Shown: positions 9,377-19,386 of the stretch, piece by piece
Layout of the letters: every line of letters starts with the position of its first letter
Numbering within the stretch: position 1 is the stretch's first letter
Made by a program: the position numbers and the translations under genes
Source: Steroidobacteraceae bacterium
Lineage (GTDB): Bacteria > Pseudomonadota > Gammaproteobacteria > Steroidobacterales > Steroidobacteraceae
Length of the DNA stretch: 55,936 nucleotides
Reading direction: 5' to 3'
Assembly (NCBI GenBank): GCA_019683695.1
Contig: JADGHX010000008.1
Location: 1-55,936, forward strand
Notes under the pieces: generated by a model
Database searches by the model: none
Seen by the model: the letters and a program-made list of their open reading frames with translations, nothing else
Told to the model about the DNA's origin: nothing

Positions 9377-11152
9377 TCAGGTCGGCGGCGTTTGCTGCCG
9401 CACGCGAATGTGCAGCTCGCGCAGCTGTGCCTCGCTCACCGGTGTGGGCGCATCGGTGAGCGGGTCCGCCGCCGTCTGCGTCTTCGGAAAGGCAATGACT
9501 TCGCGGATGCTGTCCGCGCCCGCCATGAGCATGGTGAGGCGATCGAGCCCGAACGCGATGCCACCGTGCGGGGGCGCGCCGAACTTCAGCGCATCGAGCA
9601 GGAAGCCGAACTTGAGACGGGCCTCCTCCGCGCCGATGCCGAGCAGCTCGAACACGGTGGACTGCATCTCCGGCCGGTGGATACGCACCGAGCCGCCACC
9701 GATCTCCGAGCCGTTCAGCACCATGTCGTACGCCCTGGCGAGCGCACCTTCCGGGTCGCTGCGCAAGGCGGCCGGGTCGTCGGTCTTCGGGGACGTGAAC
9801 GGGTGATGCATGGCCACCCAGCGCTTCTCGTCCGCGTCCCACTCGAACATCGGAAATTCCGTGACCCAGAGCGGACGCCAGCCGCTCTCAACCATGTTCT
9901 GATCCTGGCCCACCTTCAGGCGCAGCGCGCCGAGCGCATCGTTCACGACCTTCGCGCTGTCCGCGCCGAAGAAGATGAGGTCGCCGTCTGCGGCGCCCGT
10001 GCGCTCGAGAATGCCTTTCACGGCATCGTCACTCAGGAACTTGATGATGGGCGACTGCAGCCCCTCACGCCCCTTCGCGACTTCGTTCACCTTGATGTAG
10101 GCAAGACCCTTCGCGCCATAACGCGCAACGTACGCAGTGTATTCGTCGATCTGCGAACGCGGCATGGCCGCGCCGGCCGGCACGCGCAGCGCGGCGACGC
10201 GGCCCTTCGGATCCTTCGCGGGGCCGGCGAAGACCTTGAACTCGCAGTCCTTCACCAGATCCGCCACATCGACGAGCTCGAGGGGGATGCGCAGGTCCGG
10301 CTTGTCCGAGCCGTAGCGGCGCATCGCTTCCGCGAACGGCATGCGCGGGAACGGATTCGGCAGCGAGACATCGAGCACTTCCTTGAAGATGTGGCGGATC
10401 AGCCCTTCCATGAGCTGCATGATGTCCTCCTGCGTGAGGAAGGACGTCTCGATATCGAGCTGGGTGAACTCGGGCTGGCGGTCGGCGCGCAGGTCCTCGT
10501 CGCGGAAACAGCGCACGATCTGATAGTAGCGATCGAAGCCCGACATCATCAGCAGCTGCTTGAAGATCTGCGGCGACTGGGGCAGCGCGAAGAACTTGCC
10601 GGGATGCGTGCGGCTCGGCACGAGATAGTCCCGCGCGCCTTCCGGCGTGGCCTTCGTGAGCATGGGCGTCTCGAGGTCCACGAAGCCATTGGCGTCGAGG
10701 TAACCGCGCATCGCGCGCGTGACCGCGTGGCGCAGGCGCAGCCGCCGCGTCATCACCTCACGACGCAAATCCAGGTAGCGGTACTTGAGGCGCACTTCCT
10801 CGCTCACCTGCTCATCGAGCTGGAAAGGCAGCGGCTCGGAGCGGTTCAGCACTTCCAGCGCCCGGGCCAGCACTTCCACGCGGCCGGAGGCGAGGTTCGG
10901 GTTGGCGGTGCCGGCGGGGCGCTCACGCACGGTGCCCGTGACACGAATGACGAACTCGCTGCGCAGGCGCTCGGCTTCCTTGAAGATTTCCGCCGCGTCC
11001 GGATCGAACACGACCTGCAGCAGCCCCTCGCGATCGCGCAGATCCACGAAGATGACGCCGCCGTGATCGCGGCGCCGATGCACCCAGCCGGCGACCGTGA
11101 CCGATTGGCCGGTCAGTTTCTCGTTGACGTGTCCGCAGTAATGAGTGCGCAT
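9377..11152 (-). CDS. aspS: aspartate--tRNA ligase, probably non-discriminating type
   Basis: Class II aminoacyl-tRNA synthetase charging tRNA-Asp in the cytoplasm; 591 aa, matching the bacterial-type enzyme. The N-terminal OB anticodon domain ([21 protein letters not shown] region) is followed by the catalytic core with motif 2 ([23 protein letters not shown]), the GAD insertion, and motif 3 ([16 protein letters not shown]). The frame extends 16 codons upstream, but ATG 11152 starts the canonical MRTHYCGH. Residue His30, and a Gly in the RPAGTANPN loop, match the pair reported for the Pseudomonas aeruginosa enzyme that also charges tRNA-Asn; E. coli has Leu and Lys there. It follows the FmdB-DUF502 pair on the same strand after a 265-nt gap. 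Confidence 0.95.
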   Translation of the reverse strand: MRTHYCGHVNEKLTGQSVTVAGWVHRRRDHGGVIFVDLRDREGLLQVVFDPDAAEIFKEAERLRSEFVIRVTGTVRERPAGTANPNLASGRVEVLARALEVLNRSEPLPFQLDEQVSEEVRLKYRYLDLRREVMTRRLRLRHAVTRAMRGYLDANGFVDLETPMLTKATPEGARDYLVPSRTHPGKFFALPQSPQIFKQLLMMSGFDRYYQIVRCFRDEDLRADRQPEFTQLDIETSFLTQEDIMQLMEGLIRHIFKEVLDVSLPNPFPRMPFAEAMRRYGSDKPDLRIPLELVDVADLVKDCEFKVFAGPAKDPKGRVAALRVPAGAAMPRSQIDEYTAYVARYGAKGLAYIKVNEVAKGREGLQSPIIKFLSDDAVKGILERTGAADGDLIFFGADSAKVVNDALGALRLKVGQDQNMVESGWRPLWVTEFPMFEWDADEKRWVAMHHPFTSPKTDDPAALRSDPEGALARAYDMVLNGSEIGGGSVRIHRPEMQSTVFELLGIGAEEARLKFGFLLDALKFGAPPHGGIAFGLDRLTMLMAGADSIREVIAFPKTQTAADPLTDAPTPVSEAQLRELHIRVRQQTPPT

Positions 11153-11218
11153 GGGTGCAATCGGTGATGGGGTTTGAGGGGCCGAAAGGGAGCGCGGCAT
11201 GTTACGGAGCCACCCCCC

Positions 11219-11310
11219 GTCACCGCAAGGTGACAGCCCGCGTCAGGGCAGGCAGAGCGTCCGCATCACCGCAAGGCGAGCCCCGCCAGCGGCGGCCCTG
11301 CACGGCCGCC
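11219..11310 (-). other. two hairpins in the DUF502-aspS gap
   Basis: The 265-nt gap upstream of aspS carries a GTCACC/GGTGAC stem closed by a GCAA tetraloop (11219-11234) and a 7-bp GGCGGCC/GGCCGCC stem with a 6-nt loop (11291-11310). A second CACCGCAAGG occurs at about 11267-11276. These could act as a terminator for DUF502 or as aspS leader structure. No T-box or other recognisable riboswitch is seen. Confidence 0.4.
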
Positions 11311-11417
11311 GGTGCGCCGGAACGTCGCCTACGCCCTTCCTGTTTTCGCGGGCTGAATGCACAAGCTGCAGCGGCGCAAGCTGGGCGGCGGCCGGCCATC
11401 TTGCTGTTCCGACTGCG

Positions 11418-12071
11418 TCAGGCGGCCGGCTTCGCGACCTTGGCTTGCGCGTGCACGGGCGGAGGCGGCACCACCACGCCACACGTGATGATCAGCCTCA
11501 TGGCCGCATCCACGCTCATTTCGAGCTCCACCACTTCCGCCTTGGGCAGCATGATGATGAACCCGGATGTGGGATTCGGCGTGGTGGGCACGTAGACGCA
11601 CACGTGCTGCACGCCGGTCTTTTCCGTGACCTCGTACATGTCGTCCGCCGTCACGAAACCGATGCTCCAGATGCCCTCGCGCGGGTACTGGAACATCACG
11701 ACGGTGCGGAAGGAATTGTTCTGATTGAAGACGCTCTCGGCGAAGCTCTTCACGCCCCCGTGAATGGAGCGCACGAGCGGAATGCGGCGCATGAGCCCGT
11801 CCCAGTACTGCACGAGGCGGCGCCCGACGAGGTTCGTGACCAACAGCCCCGTGATGAACAGGACCAGGAACGCGAACACAATGCCGAGCCCGGGCAGCCG
11901 AAACCCTACGAGTGCCTCGGGACGATACTGTTCCGGGAGCAGGAGCAGCGTGCGATCGGTGAGCTGCACGATGAACGTGATGACCCACACGGTCGCCAGC
12001 ACCGGCAGCCATACCAGCACGCCTGCGACGATATACCGTCGCAGACTCCACCCCCGCTTGGGTGCGTTCAT
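11418..12071 (-). CDS. DUF502 family inner-membrane protein
   Basis: Polytopic membrane protein of unknown function, 217 aa. Two N-terminal hydrophobic helices (about residues 11-33 and 53-78) are followed by the conserved DUF502 segments PLVRSIHGGVKSFAESVF, VVMFQYPREGIWSIGFVT and VYVPTTPNPTSGFIIMLPK. ATG 12071 lies inside the ATGA overlap with the FmdB-type gene upstream, so the two are translationally coupled. The order zinc ribbon-DUF502-aspS is common in proteobacteria. The C-terminus has a short Pro-Pro-rich stretch. The role is unknown; this is a family identification only. Confidence 0.88.
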   Translation of the reverse strand: MNAPKRGWSLRRYIVAGVLVWLPVLATVWVITFIVQLTDRTLLLLPEQYRPEALVGFRLPGLGIVFAFLVLFITGLLVTNLVGRRLVQYWDGLMRRIPLVRSIHGGVKSFAESVFNQNNSFRTVVMFQYPREGIWSIGFVTADDMYEVTEKTGVQHVCVYVPTTPNPTSGFIIMLPKAEVVELEMSVDAAMRLIITCGVVVPPPPVHAQAKVAKPAA

Positions 12072-12487
12072 CTGCGCTTCCGGCGCGCGGACGCCTTCGC
12101 TTTGGCCTTCGCGGGCCGCTTCGCTTTCGAGGCCACCGCAGGCGACGCGCGGCGCGCGGCAACCCGGCGCGCGGAGCGCGACGGCGTGGCGGCGGCCGGC
12201 TTGCTCTCGGAGGACTTGCTTTCGGTGCTCTTGCCGTCCCCGGATTTTTCCGTGGAGGCGCTCTCCGGCTCCTTGTCCACGGCCAGATTGCGCTTGGTTT
12301 CCTTGTCCGACTTGAAGTCCGTCTCGTACCACCCGGAGCCCTTCAGGCGGAACACCGGCGCGGAGACCAGCTTCTTCAGTTGGTGCTTGCCGCACGAGGG
12401 GCATTTCCGCAGCGGCTCATCGGTGATCTTCTGCAGAACTTCCGTATAGAACTTGCAGCTTGCGCACTCGTATTCGTAGAACGGCAT
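12068..12487 (-). CDS. FmdB/CxxC_CxxC_SSSS-type zinc ribbon protein with basic tail
   Basis: Small putative regulatory protein (139 aa). The N-terminal FmdB zinc ribbon MPFYEYECASC...CPSC places four cysteines at about residues 9, 12, 29 and 32, which should bind one zinc ion. Family members usually run 70-110 aa. Here a long low-complexity extension (about residues 72-139) moves from acidic/Ser-rich to Lys/Arg/Ala-rich, ending in an AKRPAKAKAKASARRKRR-like histone-H1-type tail. ATG 12487 is chosen because MPFYEY is the canonical start; the frame is open 36 codons upstream but crosses a hairpin/promoter. Coupled by ATGA to DUF502. Function unknown; the tail suggests nucleic-acid binding. Confidence 0.85.
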   Translation of the reverse strand: MPFYEYECASCKFYTEVLQKITDEPLRKCPSCGKHQLKKLVSAPVFRLKGSGWYETDFKSDKETKRNLAVDKEPESASTEKSGDGKSTESKSSESKPAAATPSRSARRVAARRASPAVASKAKRPAKAKAKASARRKRR

Positions 12488-12568
12488 GGTTGCGTGATGT
12501 TGTCGTGGATCAGCGTTTCGGAAGGCCGCTTGCCTCGAGAACCCGGCGGCGGCCGCCTCCCAGTGAAA

Positions 12569-12591
12569 GGGCCGGCGATTATAGCCGGCCC
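12569..12591 (-). terminator. clpB terminator hairpin with a TATAAT in the loop
   Basis: Perfect 8-bp stem GGGCCGGC/GCCGGCCC with a 7-nt loop, 15 nt after the clpB stop, followed on the minus strand by TTTC. The loop, read in the direction of transcription, is TATAATC, a consensus -10 hexamer placed about 85 nt before the FmdB gene. No convincing -35 element lies 16-18 nt upstream. It may therefore be a terminator, a promoter or both. Confidence 0.55.
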
Positions 12592-12605
12592 GCAAACCCT
12601 CCCGA

Positions 12606-15182
<2,577 letters not shown>

Positions 15183-15217
15183 GATCGAGACCCTGACCGG
15201 GTGGGAGTTGCTGCCCG

Positions 15218-15245
15218 TTGTGGGGGCGCAACGTGGGGCTTCAAG
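15218..15245 (-). promoter_or_regulatory. sigma-32 (heat-shock) type promoter of clpB
   Basis: On the minus strand CTTGAA (15245-15240) is the exact sigma-32 -35 core. After a 14-nt spacer comes CCCCACAA (15225-15218), close to the -10 consensus CCCCATNT. Predicted transcription would begin near 15211, giving a leader of about 30 nt before ATG 15182. Position, spacing and gene identity agree. Confidence 0.75.
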
Positions 15246-15693
15246 CCTGCGGAAGCGCCCCGAACCGGGGGAGAAGGCACCTGCGGAGCCAATTGCGTGC
15301 CCGTCCGGTCGCTGTTCGGGCCGATTGCTCCGTTTGAGATCGGGTGTGCCGCTCGGGTCGGGCGCGCGCCTCGTTGCTACCGGACAGCGCCCTCCGTTCC
15401 GCCGGTCGACTGCGGTTCCCCTTACGGCACCCGGGTTGGAGTGGCGAACGAACATCGTGGCCGACCGACGCGCGCCCCATCGCCAAGGCGCGCCGGCGAA
15501 GCGTTACGGATCCGCTCGAAACGGCGTAGCTTGCGCGGGCCGAGTCGGAGCTTTCGGCAAACCTTCCACGGATTTTCGCACGCGCGCCATCGTGGCGAAG
15601 CGACCCTGCCTTCGCGGCGGTCGAGCCTTCTCGTCGCGGCACGTCTTCAGCCGGCGGCACTTCGGCTGCCGGATGTGCCGGGGCCGAATCTGC
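15246..15693. other. 448-nt intergenic region between the ZIP transporter and clpB
   Basis: No gene supported: open frames here are GC-driven and resemble no family. Apart from the clpB promoter at its edge I see only short, weak inverted repeats (for example GCGAAG/CTTCGC near 15595-15615). It may be the ZIP 3' untranslated region plus decayed sequence. Confidence 0.5.
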
Positions 15694-16482
15694 TCAGTGC
15701 GCGTGCGGCTCGACCAGCGCGATCACGGTGATGCCGAGCGTGATGAGGATCACCTGCGCAACGCTTTCACGCGGACTGACCCGCCGGTGCAGACCGGGGA
15801 TGAGGTCCGCGACAGCCACGTAGATGAAGCACGCGGCCGCCACTGCGATGGCATACGGAAGCATCCTGAGCGCCGGGCCCAGCGTGAAGTACGCAACCAG
15901 TCCGCCGATGACCGACGTGAGACTGCTGAACAAGTTGAGCAGCAACGCGCGCACGCGTGACATGCCCGAGTTCAGCAGCACGGCGAAGTCCCCGATCTCC
16001 TGCGGGATCTCGTGCGTCATCACGGCCACCGCCGTGACGATGCCGAGGCTCGTGTCCGCGAGGAAGGCGGCGCCGATGATCACGCCATCGAGCGCGTTGT
16101 GAATGCTGTCCCCCACGATGACGAGCACCGCGGAAGCCTGCTCGCGGTGTTCATGGTGCGCGTGGTGCGCGCCGTGATCCGCGTATTCCTCGGAATGGCT
16201 ATGGCGCCACAGAACGAGCTTCTCCAGCACGAAGAAGCCGACGATGCCCCCGACCAGCGCCAGACCGATGGTGTGCGCGGCCCCCGGGCCCGCGCTTTCC
16301 AGCGCATCCGGCACCAGCGCGAGCAACGCCGCGCCGAGCAGCGTCCCGGTGGCGAAACTCACGAGATGCGGCAGCACGCGCGCACGCCGGCCCTCCGGCA
16401 CGAGCAGGAAGACCCCTGCGAAAGCGACGCTCAGAAGACCACCCAGAACGGTGAAGAGAAGAATCAGTGCAAGCGTGGTCAA
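15694..16482 (-). CDS. ZIP family divalent metal transporter
   Basis: Inner-membrane importer (probably zinc or other divalent metal) of the ZIP/GufA-ZupT type; 262 aa with about eight hydrophobic segments. Helix 4 carries GDSIHNALDGVIIGAAF and helix 5 MTHEIPQEIGDFAVLL, the paired His/Glu/Asp metal-site motifs of the family. The loop between helices 3 and 4 is His-rich (HSHSEEYADHGAHHAHHEH), typical of a metal-sensing or -collecting loop. The start is TTG 16482, since a stop lies upstream and no ATG precedes the first helix. It sits between pgeF and clpB, which are usually adjacent, so it appears to be an insertion into a conserved neighbourhood. Whether it imports or exports cannot be decided here. 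Confidence 0.9.
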   Translation of the reverse strand: MTTLALILLFTVLGGLLSVAFAGVFLLVPEGRRARVLPHLVSFATGTLLGAALLALVPDALESAGPGAAHTIGLALVGGIVGFFVLEKLVLWRHSHSEEYADHGAHHAHHEHREQASAVLVIVGDSIHNALDGVIIGAAFLADTSLGIVTAVAVMTHEIPQEIGDFAVLLNSGMSRVRALLLNLFSSLTSVIGGLVAYFTLGPALRMLPYAIAVAAACFIYVAVADLIPGLHRRVSPRESVAQVILITLGITVIALVEPHAH

Positions 16483-16583
16483 GCGATGAGCTTTTTGTGG
16501 CTTGGTTTGAAAATGCTAGCACGCGCGTCAAGTGCCACCGGATACCCCTCGCGGGCGTGAGGCACCTGCATCAAAAGGGCGAC

Positions 16584-17345
16584 TCAGGACTCGATCCAGA
16601 TGAGCGCGGCCATGCGCCCGCACTGCCCGTCGCGACGGTAGGAGAAGAACCGGCTCGCATCGGCGTACGTGCTCCACCCGCCGCCGGACACGTACTGCAC
16701 CCCCAGCGCGGAGAGGCGCATTTGAGCGAGCGCGTACAGATCACATTGCCACCGTTGCCGCTCGTTGCGCGTGAAGGCGCTGGCCGCGCGCGGGTCCGGC
16801 CGGACAAACGCCGCGCGCACCTCATCCCCGACTTCGAAGTGCTCCGGCCCGATGGCCGGGCCGAGCCAGGCGAGCAGCTGCGAGGCAGGCACATTCATGG
16901 CACGTACGGTCGCCTCGATGACGCCGCCCGCGAGACCGCGCCACCCGGCGTGCGCGGCACCCACCACCGACGAGTCACGCGCCGCAAGCAGCACGGGCAG
17001 ACAATCCGCCACCTGAATGACGCACACACGCCCCACATCGCGAGTCACGGCGGCATCGGCGCGAATCGGCTTCGAGACGTCCGTTGCATCGAGGTCCGCC
17101 ACCTGCGTGCCGTGCACCTGCTCCAGCCATGCCGGCTCTCGGGGAAGCCCAAGCGATTCGCGCACGCGACGGCGATTTTCCGAGACGGCAGCGGCGTCAT
17201 CGCCGACGTGTGTACCGAGATTGAGCGTGTCGAACGGAGGCTTGCTCACGCCACCTTCGCGCAAGGTCATCGCCGCGCGCACACGCAGCGCCCGCGGCCA
17301 GTCCGGTTCGATGACGGGAATCGTCCTGGCGGGCTGCGGCTGCAT
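16584..17345 (-). CDS. pgeF: peptidoglycan editing factor PgeF (laccase domain, YfiH family)
   Basis: Cytoplasmic multicopper-oxidase-like protein; the E. coli homologue cleaves UDP-MurNAc carrying serine in place of alanine, editing peptidoglycan precursors. 253 aa. Family motifs are present: LNLGTHVGDD (residues 41-50), WLEQVHGTQV (about 73-82), VADCLPVLLA (about 112-121) and GAAHAGWRGLAGGVIEATV (about 128-146). The conserved His/Cys/His metal site lies in the last three. ATG 17345 follows the rluD stop by 12 nt and has an AAGGG upstream, so it is the second gene of a rluD-pgeF operon, as in E. coli. Confidence 0.92.
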   Translation of the reverse strand: MQPQPARTIPVIEPDWPRALRVRAAMTLREGGVSKPPFDTLNLGTHVGDDAAAVSENRRRVRESLGLPREPAWLEQVHGTQVADLDATDVSKPIRADAAVTRDVGRVCVIQVADCLPVLLAARDSSVVGAAHAGWRGLAGGVIEATVRAMNVPASQLLAWLGPAIGPEHFEVGDEVRAAFVRPDPRAASAFTRNERQRWQCDLYALAQMRLSALGVQYVSGGGWSTYADASRFFSYRRDGQCGRMAALIWIES

Positions 17346-17357
17346 CTCGATAGACCC

Positions 17358-18308
17358 TTACGCGGCGAGATCGCGCTCGAGCGCCTGAAGGAGAGCGACC
17401 ATGTCCGCCGGCGGAGGCACCTCCCACTCGAGACGCTTGCCGGTGAGCGGATGCTCGAGAGCGAGCCGCGTGGCATGCAGCGCTTGCCGGTGAAACGAAT
17501 CGAGCGTCGTGATCAGCTCCGGTGTCGCACCGCTCGGGATGCGCCGGCGTCCGCCGTAAACGGGGTCGCCCACGAGGGGATAGCCGATGTGTGCAAGATG
17601 CACACGAATCTGATGCGTGCGGCCCGTTTCCAGCTCCACTCTCACGTAGGTGTGCCCGCGGAACCGTTTGAGCACGCGATAGTGGGTGACCGCTTCGCGC
17701 CCATCGCTGCGCACCGCCATTTTCGTGCGCTGGGTGCGGTGGCGCCCGATCGGCTCATCCACGGTACCGCCGCCCGTCATCACCCCGACGCACACGGCGA
17801 GATACGTGCGCTCGACTTCGCGGGCCGCGATCGCAGTGGCGAGCGTCGCATGCGCTTCGGGCGTGCGCGCCACCACCATGAGGCCGCTCGTGTCCTTGTC
17901 CAGACGGTGCACGAGGCCCGCGCGCGGCACGAGCGCGAGCTTCGGGTCGAGGGCAAGCAGTGCGTTCTGCACGGTGTGACTGGCATTTCCCGCGCCTGGA
18001 TGCACCACCAGGCCCGCGGGCTTGTTGAGCACGAAGATGCCGCGATCGCGATAGATGATGTCGAGGGGGAGATCCTCGGCGGCGACGCGGATTTCGGGCT
18101 CGAGCCGCGCCTCGATGCGCACCTGCTCGCCGCCATGCACCTTGTCCCGCGGGCGCGGCACCTGGCCGTCCACCTTCACGGCACCGGCTTCGATCCAGCT
18201 CTGCAGACGCGCGCGTGAGTACTGCGGCAAGGCCCGGGCGAGCGCCTGATCGAGGCGCAGCCCGGCGAGGGCGGCCTCGATCTGCAGATCGTGCGTGCGG
18301 AACTCCAC
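17358..18308 (-). CDS. rluD: 23S rRNA pseudouridine(1911/1915/1917) synthase RluD
   Basis: Modifies three uridines in helix 69 of 23S rRNA. An S4 RNA-binding domain occupies the N-terminus (LRLDQALARALPQYSRARLQSWIEAGAVKVDG). The catalytic RluA domain follows, with the active-site aspartate in GLVHRLDKDTSGLMVVA and the family segments GLVVHPGAGN and GRTHQIRVHLAHIGYPLVGDPVYG. The open frame reaches 18533. I place the start at GTG 18308, which gives 316 aa, near the usual 320-330, and leaves the bamD promoter region free. ATG 18413 is an alternative. Divergent from bamD and followed by pgeF. Confidence 0.92.
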   Translation of the reverse strand: MEFRTHDLQIEAALAGLRLDQALARALPQYSRARLQSWIEAGAVKVDGQVPRPRDKVHGGEQVRIEARLEPEIRVAAEDLPLDIIYRDRGIFVLNKPAGLVVHPGAGNASHTVQNALLALDPKLALVPRAGLVHRLDKDTSGLMVVARTPEAHATLATAIAAREVERTYLAVCVGVMTGGGTVDEPIGRHRTQRTKMAVRSDGREAVTHYRVLKRFRGHTYVRVELETGRTHQIRVHLAHIGYPLVGDPVYGGRRRIPSGATPELITTLDSFHRQALHATRLALEHPLTGKRLEWEVPPPADMVALLQALERDLAA

Positions 18309-18346
18309 TGGCGAGGTCCGGGTCGGAGTCGGTGCTGGCAATTCGC

Positions 18347-18352
18347 TATACT
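18347..18352 (+). promoter_or_regulatory. candidate -10 element (TATACT) for bamD
   Basis: TATACT in the rluD-bamD divergent region is five of six bases of the sigma-70 -10 consensus. No clear -35 lies 16-18 nt upstream. If used it would give bamD a leader of roughly 220 nt. Weakly supported. Confidence 0.35.
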
Positions 18353-18581
18353 TCGGCGCCGTTGCGAAAGGGGCATCTTCCCGAAGAGGAAGCACTTCCG
18401 CAAATCCCGGCATCGGCCGGATCGGGCGCAGCGGCGGACGGCAGGCTCCGGCAAGCCGGCAACACAGCCACGCGCGGCAAGGGCGGAAGCGAAGGCGTTG
18501 TCGGGAAAGGGCGTCGCCAGGCGGTTTTTCCAATCAACAAATGCAAGTGCGACAGAGCTCGTCGAAAGGCCTGGGTTTGTA

Positions 18582-19385
18582 ATGAGTCTCTCTGGGTTTG
18601 CGCGCGGCGGTGCCGTCGCGCTCTGCATCGTTCTGGTCGCAATTTCCGGGTGCCGCTCCAATCGCGACCGCTCCCTGCAGCGCCAGGGGCCCGAAGCCCT
18701 GTACACCCAGGCGCAGCGGAGCCTCAGGGCCTACGACTTCAACACCGCCATCAAGATCTACGAGGCGCTCACGGCGCGCTTCCCCTTCGCGAACGAGTCG
18801 CGCCAGGCGCGGCTGGACCTCATCTACGCCTACTACCGGGCGGGCGAGAGCGAGTCCGCCATCGACGCGGCCGACCAGTTCATCCGCGAGAACCCCACGC
18901 ACCCCCGCGTGGATTACGCGTGGTACATCAAGGGGCTCGTGGATTTCGAGCGCACGCCGAACATCCTCGAGCGCTTCTTCCGGGTGGACCTCACGGAGCG
19001 GCCGCCGACGACGGCCCGCAAGTCCTTCGAGGCGTTCCGCACCGTTGTGGAGAAATTCCCGAAGAGCGACTACGCGCATGATGCCCGGCAGCGCATGGTC
19101 TTCCTGCGCAACCGCCTCGCCGACTACGAAGTGCACGTGGCGTCGTACTACCTGAAACGCGGCGCGTATGTGGCTGCGGCCCAGCGCGCCACCGGCGCCA
19201 TCGAGCAATACGACGGCGCGCCGGCCGTGCAGGAAGCGCTCGCGATTCTCATCGAATCCTACGAGCGGCTGGGACTCAAGGACCTGGCCGCGCAGAGCCG
19301 CAAGGTCTACGAAGCCAACTACGACGGCAGCGTCCGCGAGGCGCGGGCGGAAAACGAGAAGCGCTGGTGGCAGATCTGGCGCTGA
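18582..19385 (+). CDS. bamD: outer-membrane assembly lipoprotein BamD
   Basis: Essential TPR lipoprotein of the BAM complex that folds outer-membrane proteins. 267 aa. Signal peptide with lipobox LVAISGC (acylated Cys about residue 23), then five TPR-like repeats: YTQAQRSLRAYDFNTAIKIYEAL, LDLIYAYYRAGESESAIDAADQFI, YAWYIKGLVDFE and so on. ATG 18582 begins the signal peptide; an open frame upstream is unrelated. It diverges from rluD across about 270 nt and meets nadE tail to tail with a single base between the stops, so the two transcripts probably overlap. Confidence 0.94.
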   Translation: MSLSGFARGGAVALCIVLVAISGCRSNRDRSLQRQGPEALYTQAQRSLRAYDFNTAIKIYEALTARFPFANESRQARLDLIYAYYRAGESESAIDAADQFIRENPTHPRVDYAWYIKGLVDFERTPNILERFFRVDLTERPPTTARKSFEAFRTVVEKFPKSDYAHDARQRMVFLRNRLADYEVHVASYYLKRGAYVAAAQRATGAIEQYDGAPAVQEALAILIESYERLGLKDLAAQSRKVYEANYDGSVREARAENEKRWWQIWR

Positions 19386-19386
19386 G

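Noticed and set aside
9167-11167. 666-codon plus-strand frame opposite aspS
   Set aside because: Antisense shadow of aspS with no recognisable domain; it also overlaps the terminator hairpin.
11199-12449. 416-codon plus-strand frame opposite DUF502/FmdB
   Set aside because: Antisense shadow of two recognisable, translationally coupled genes.
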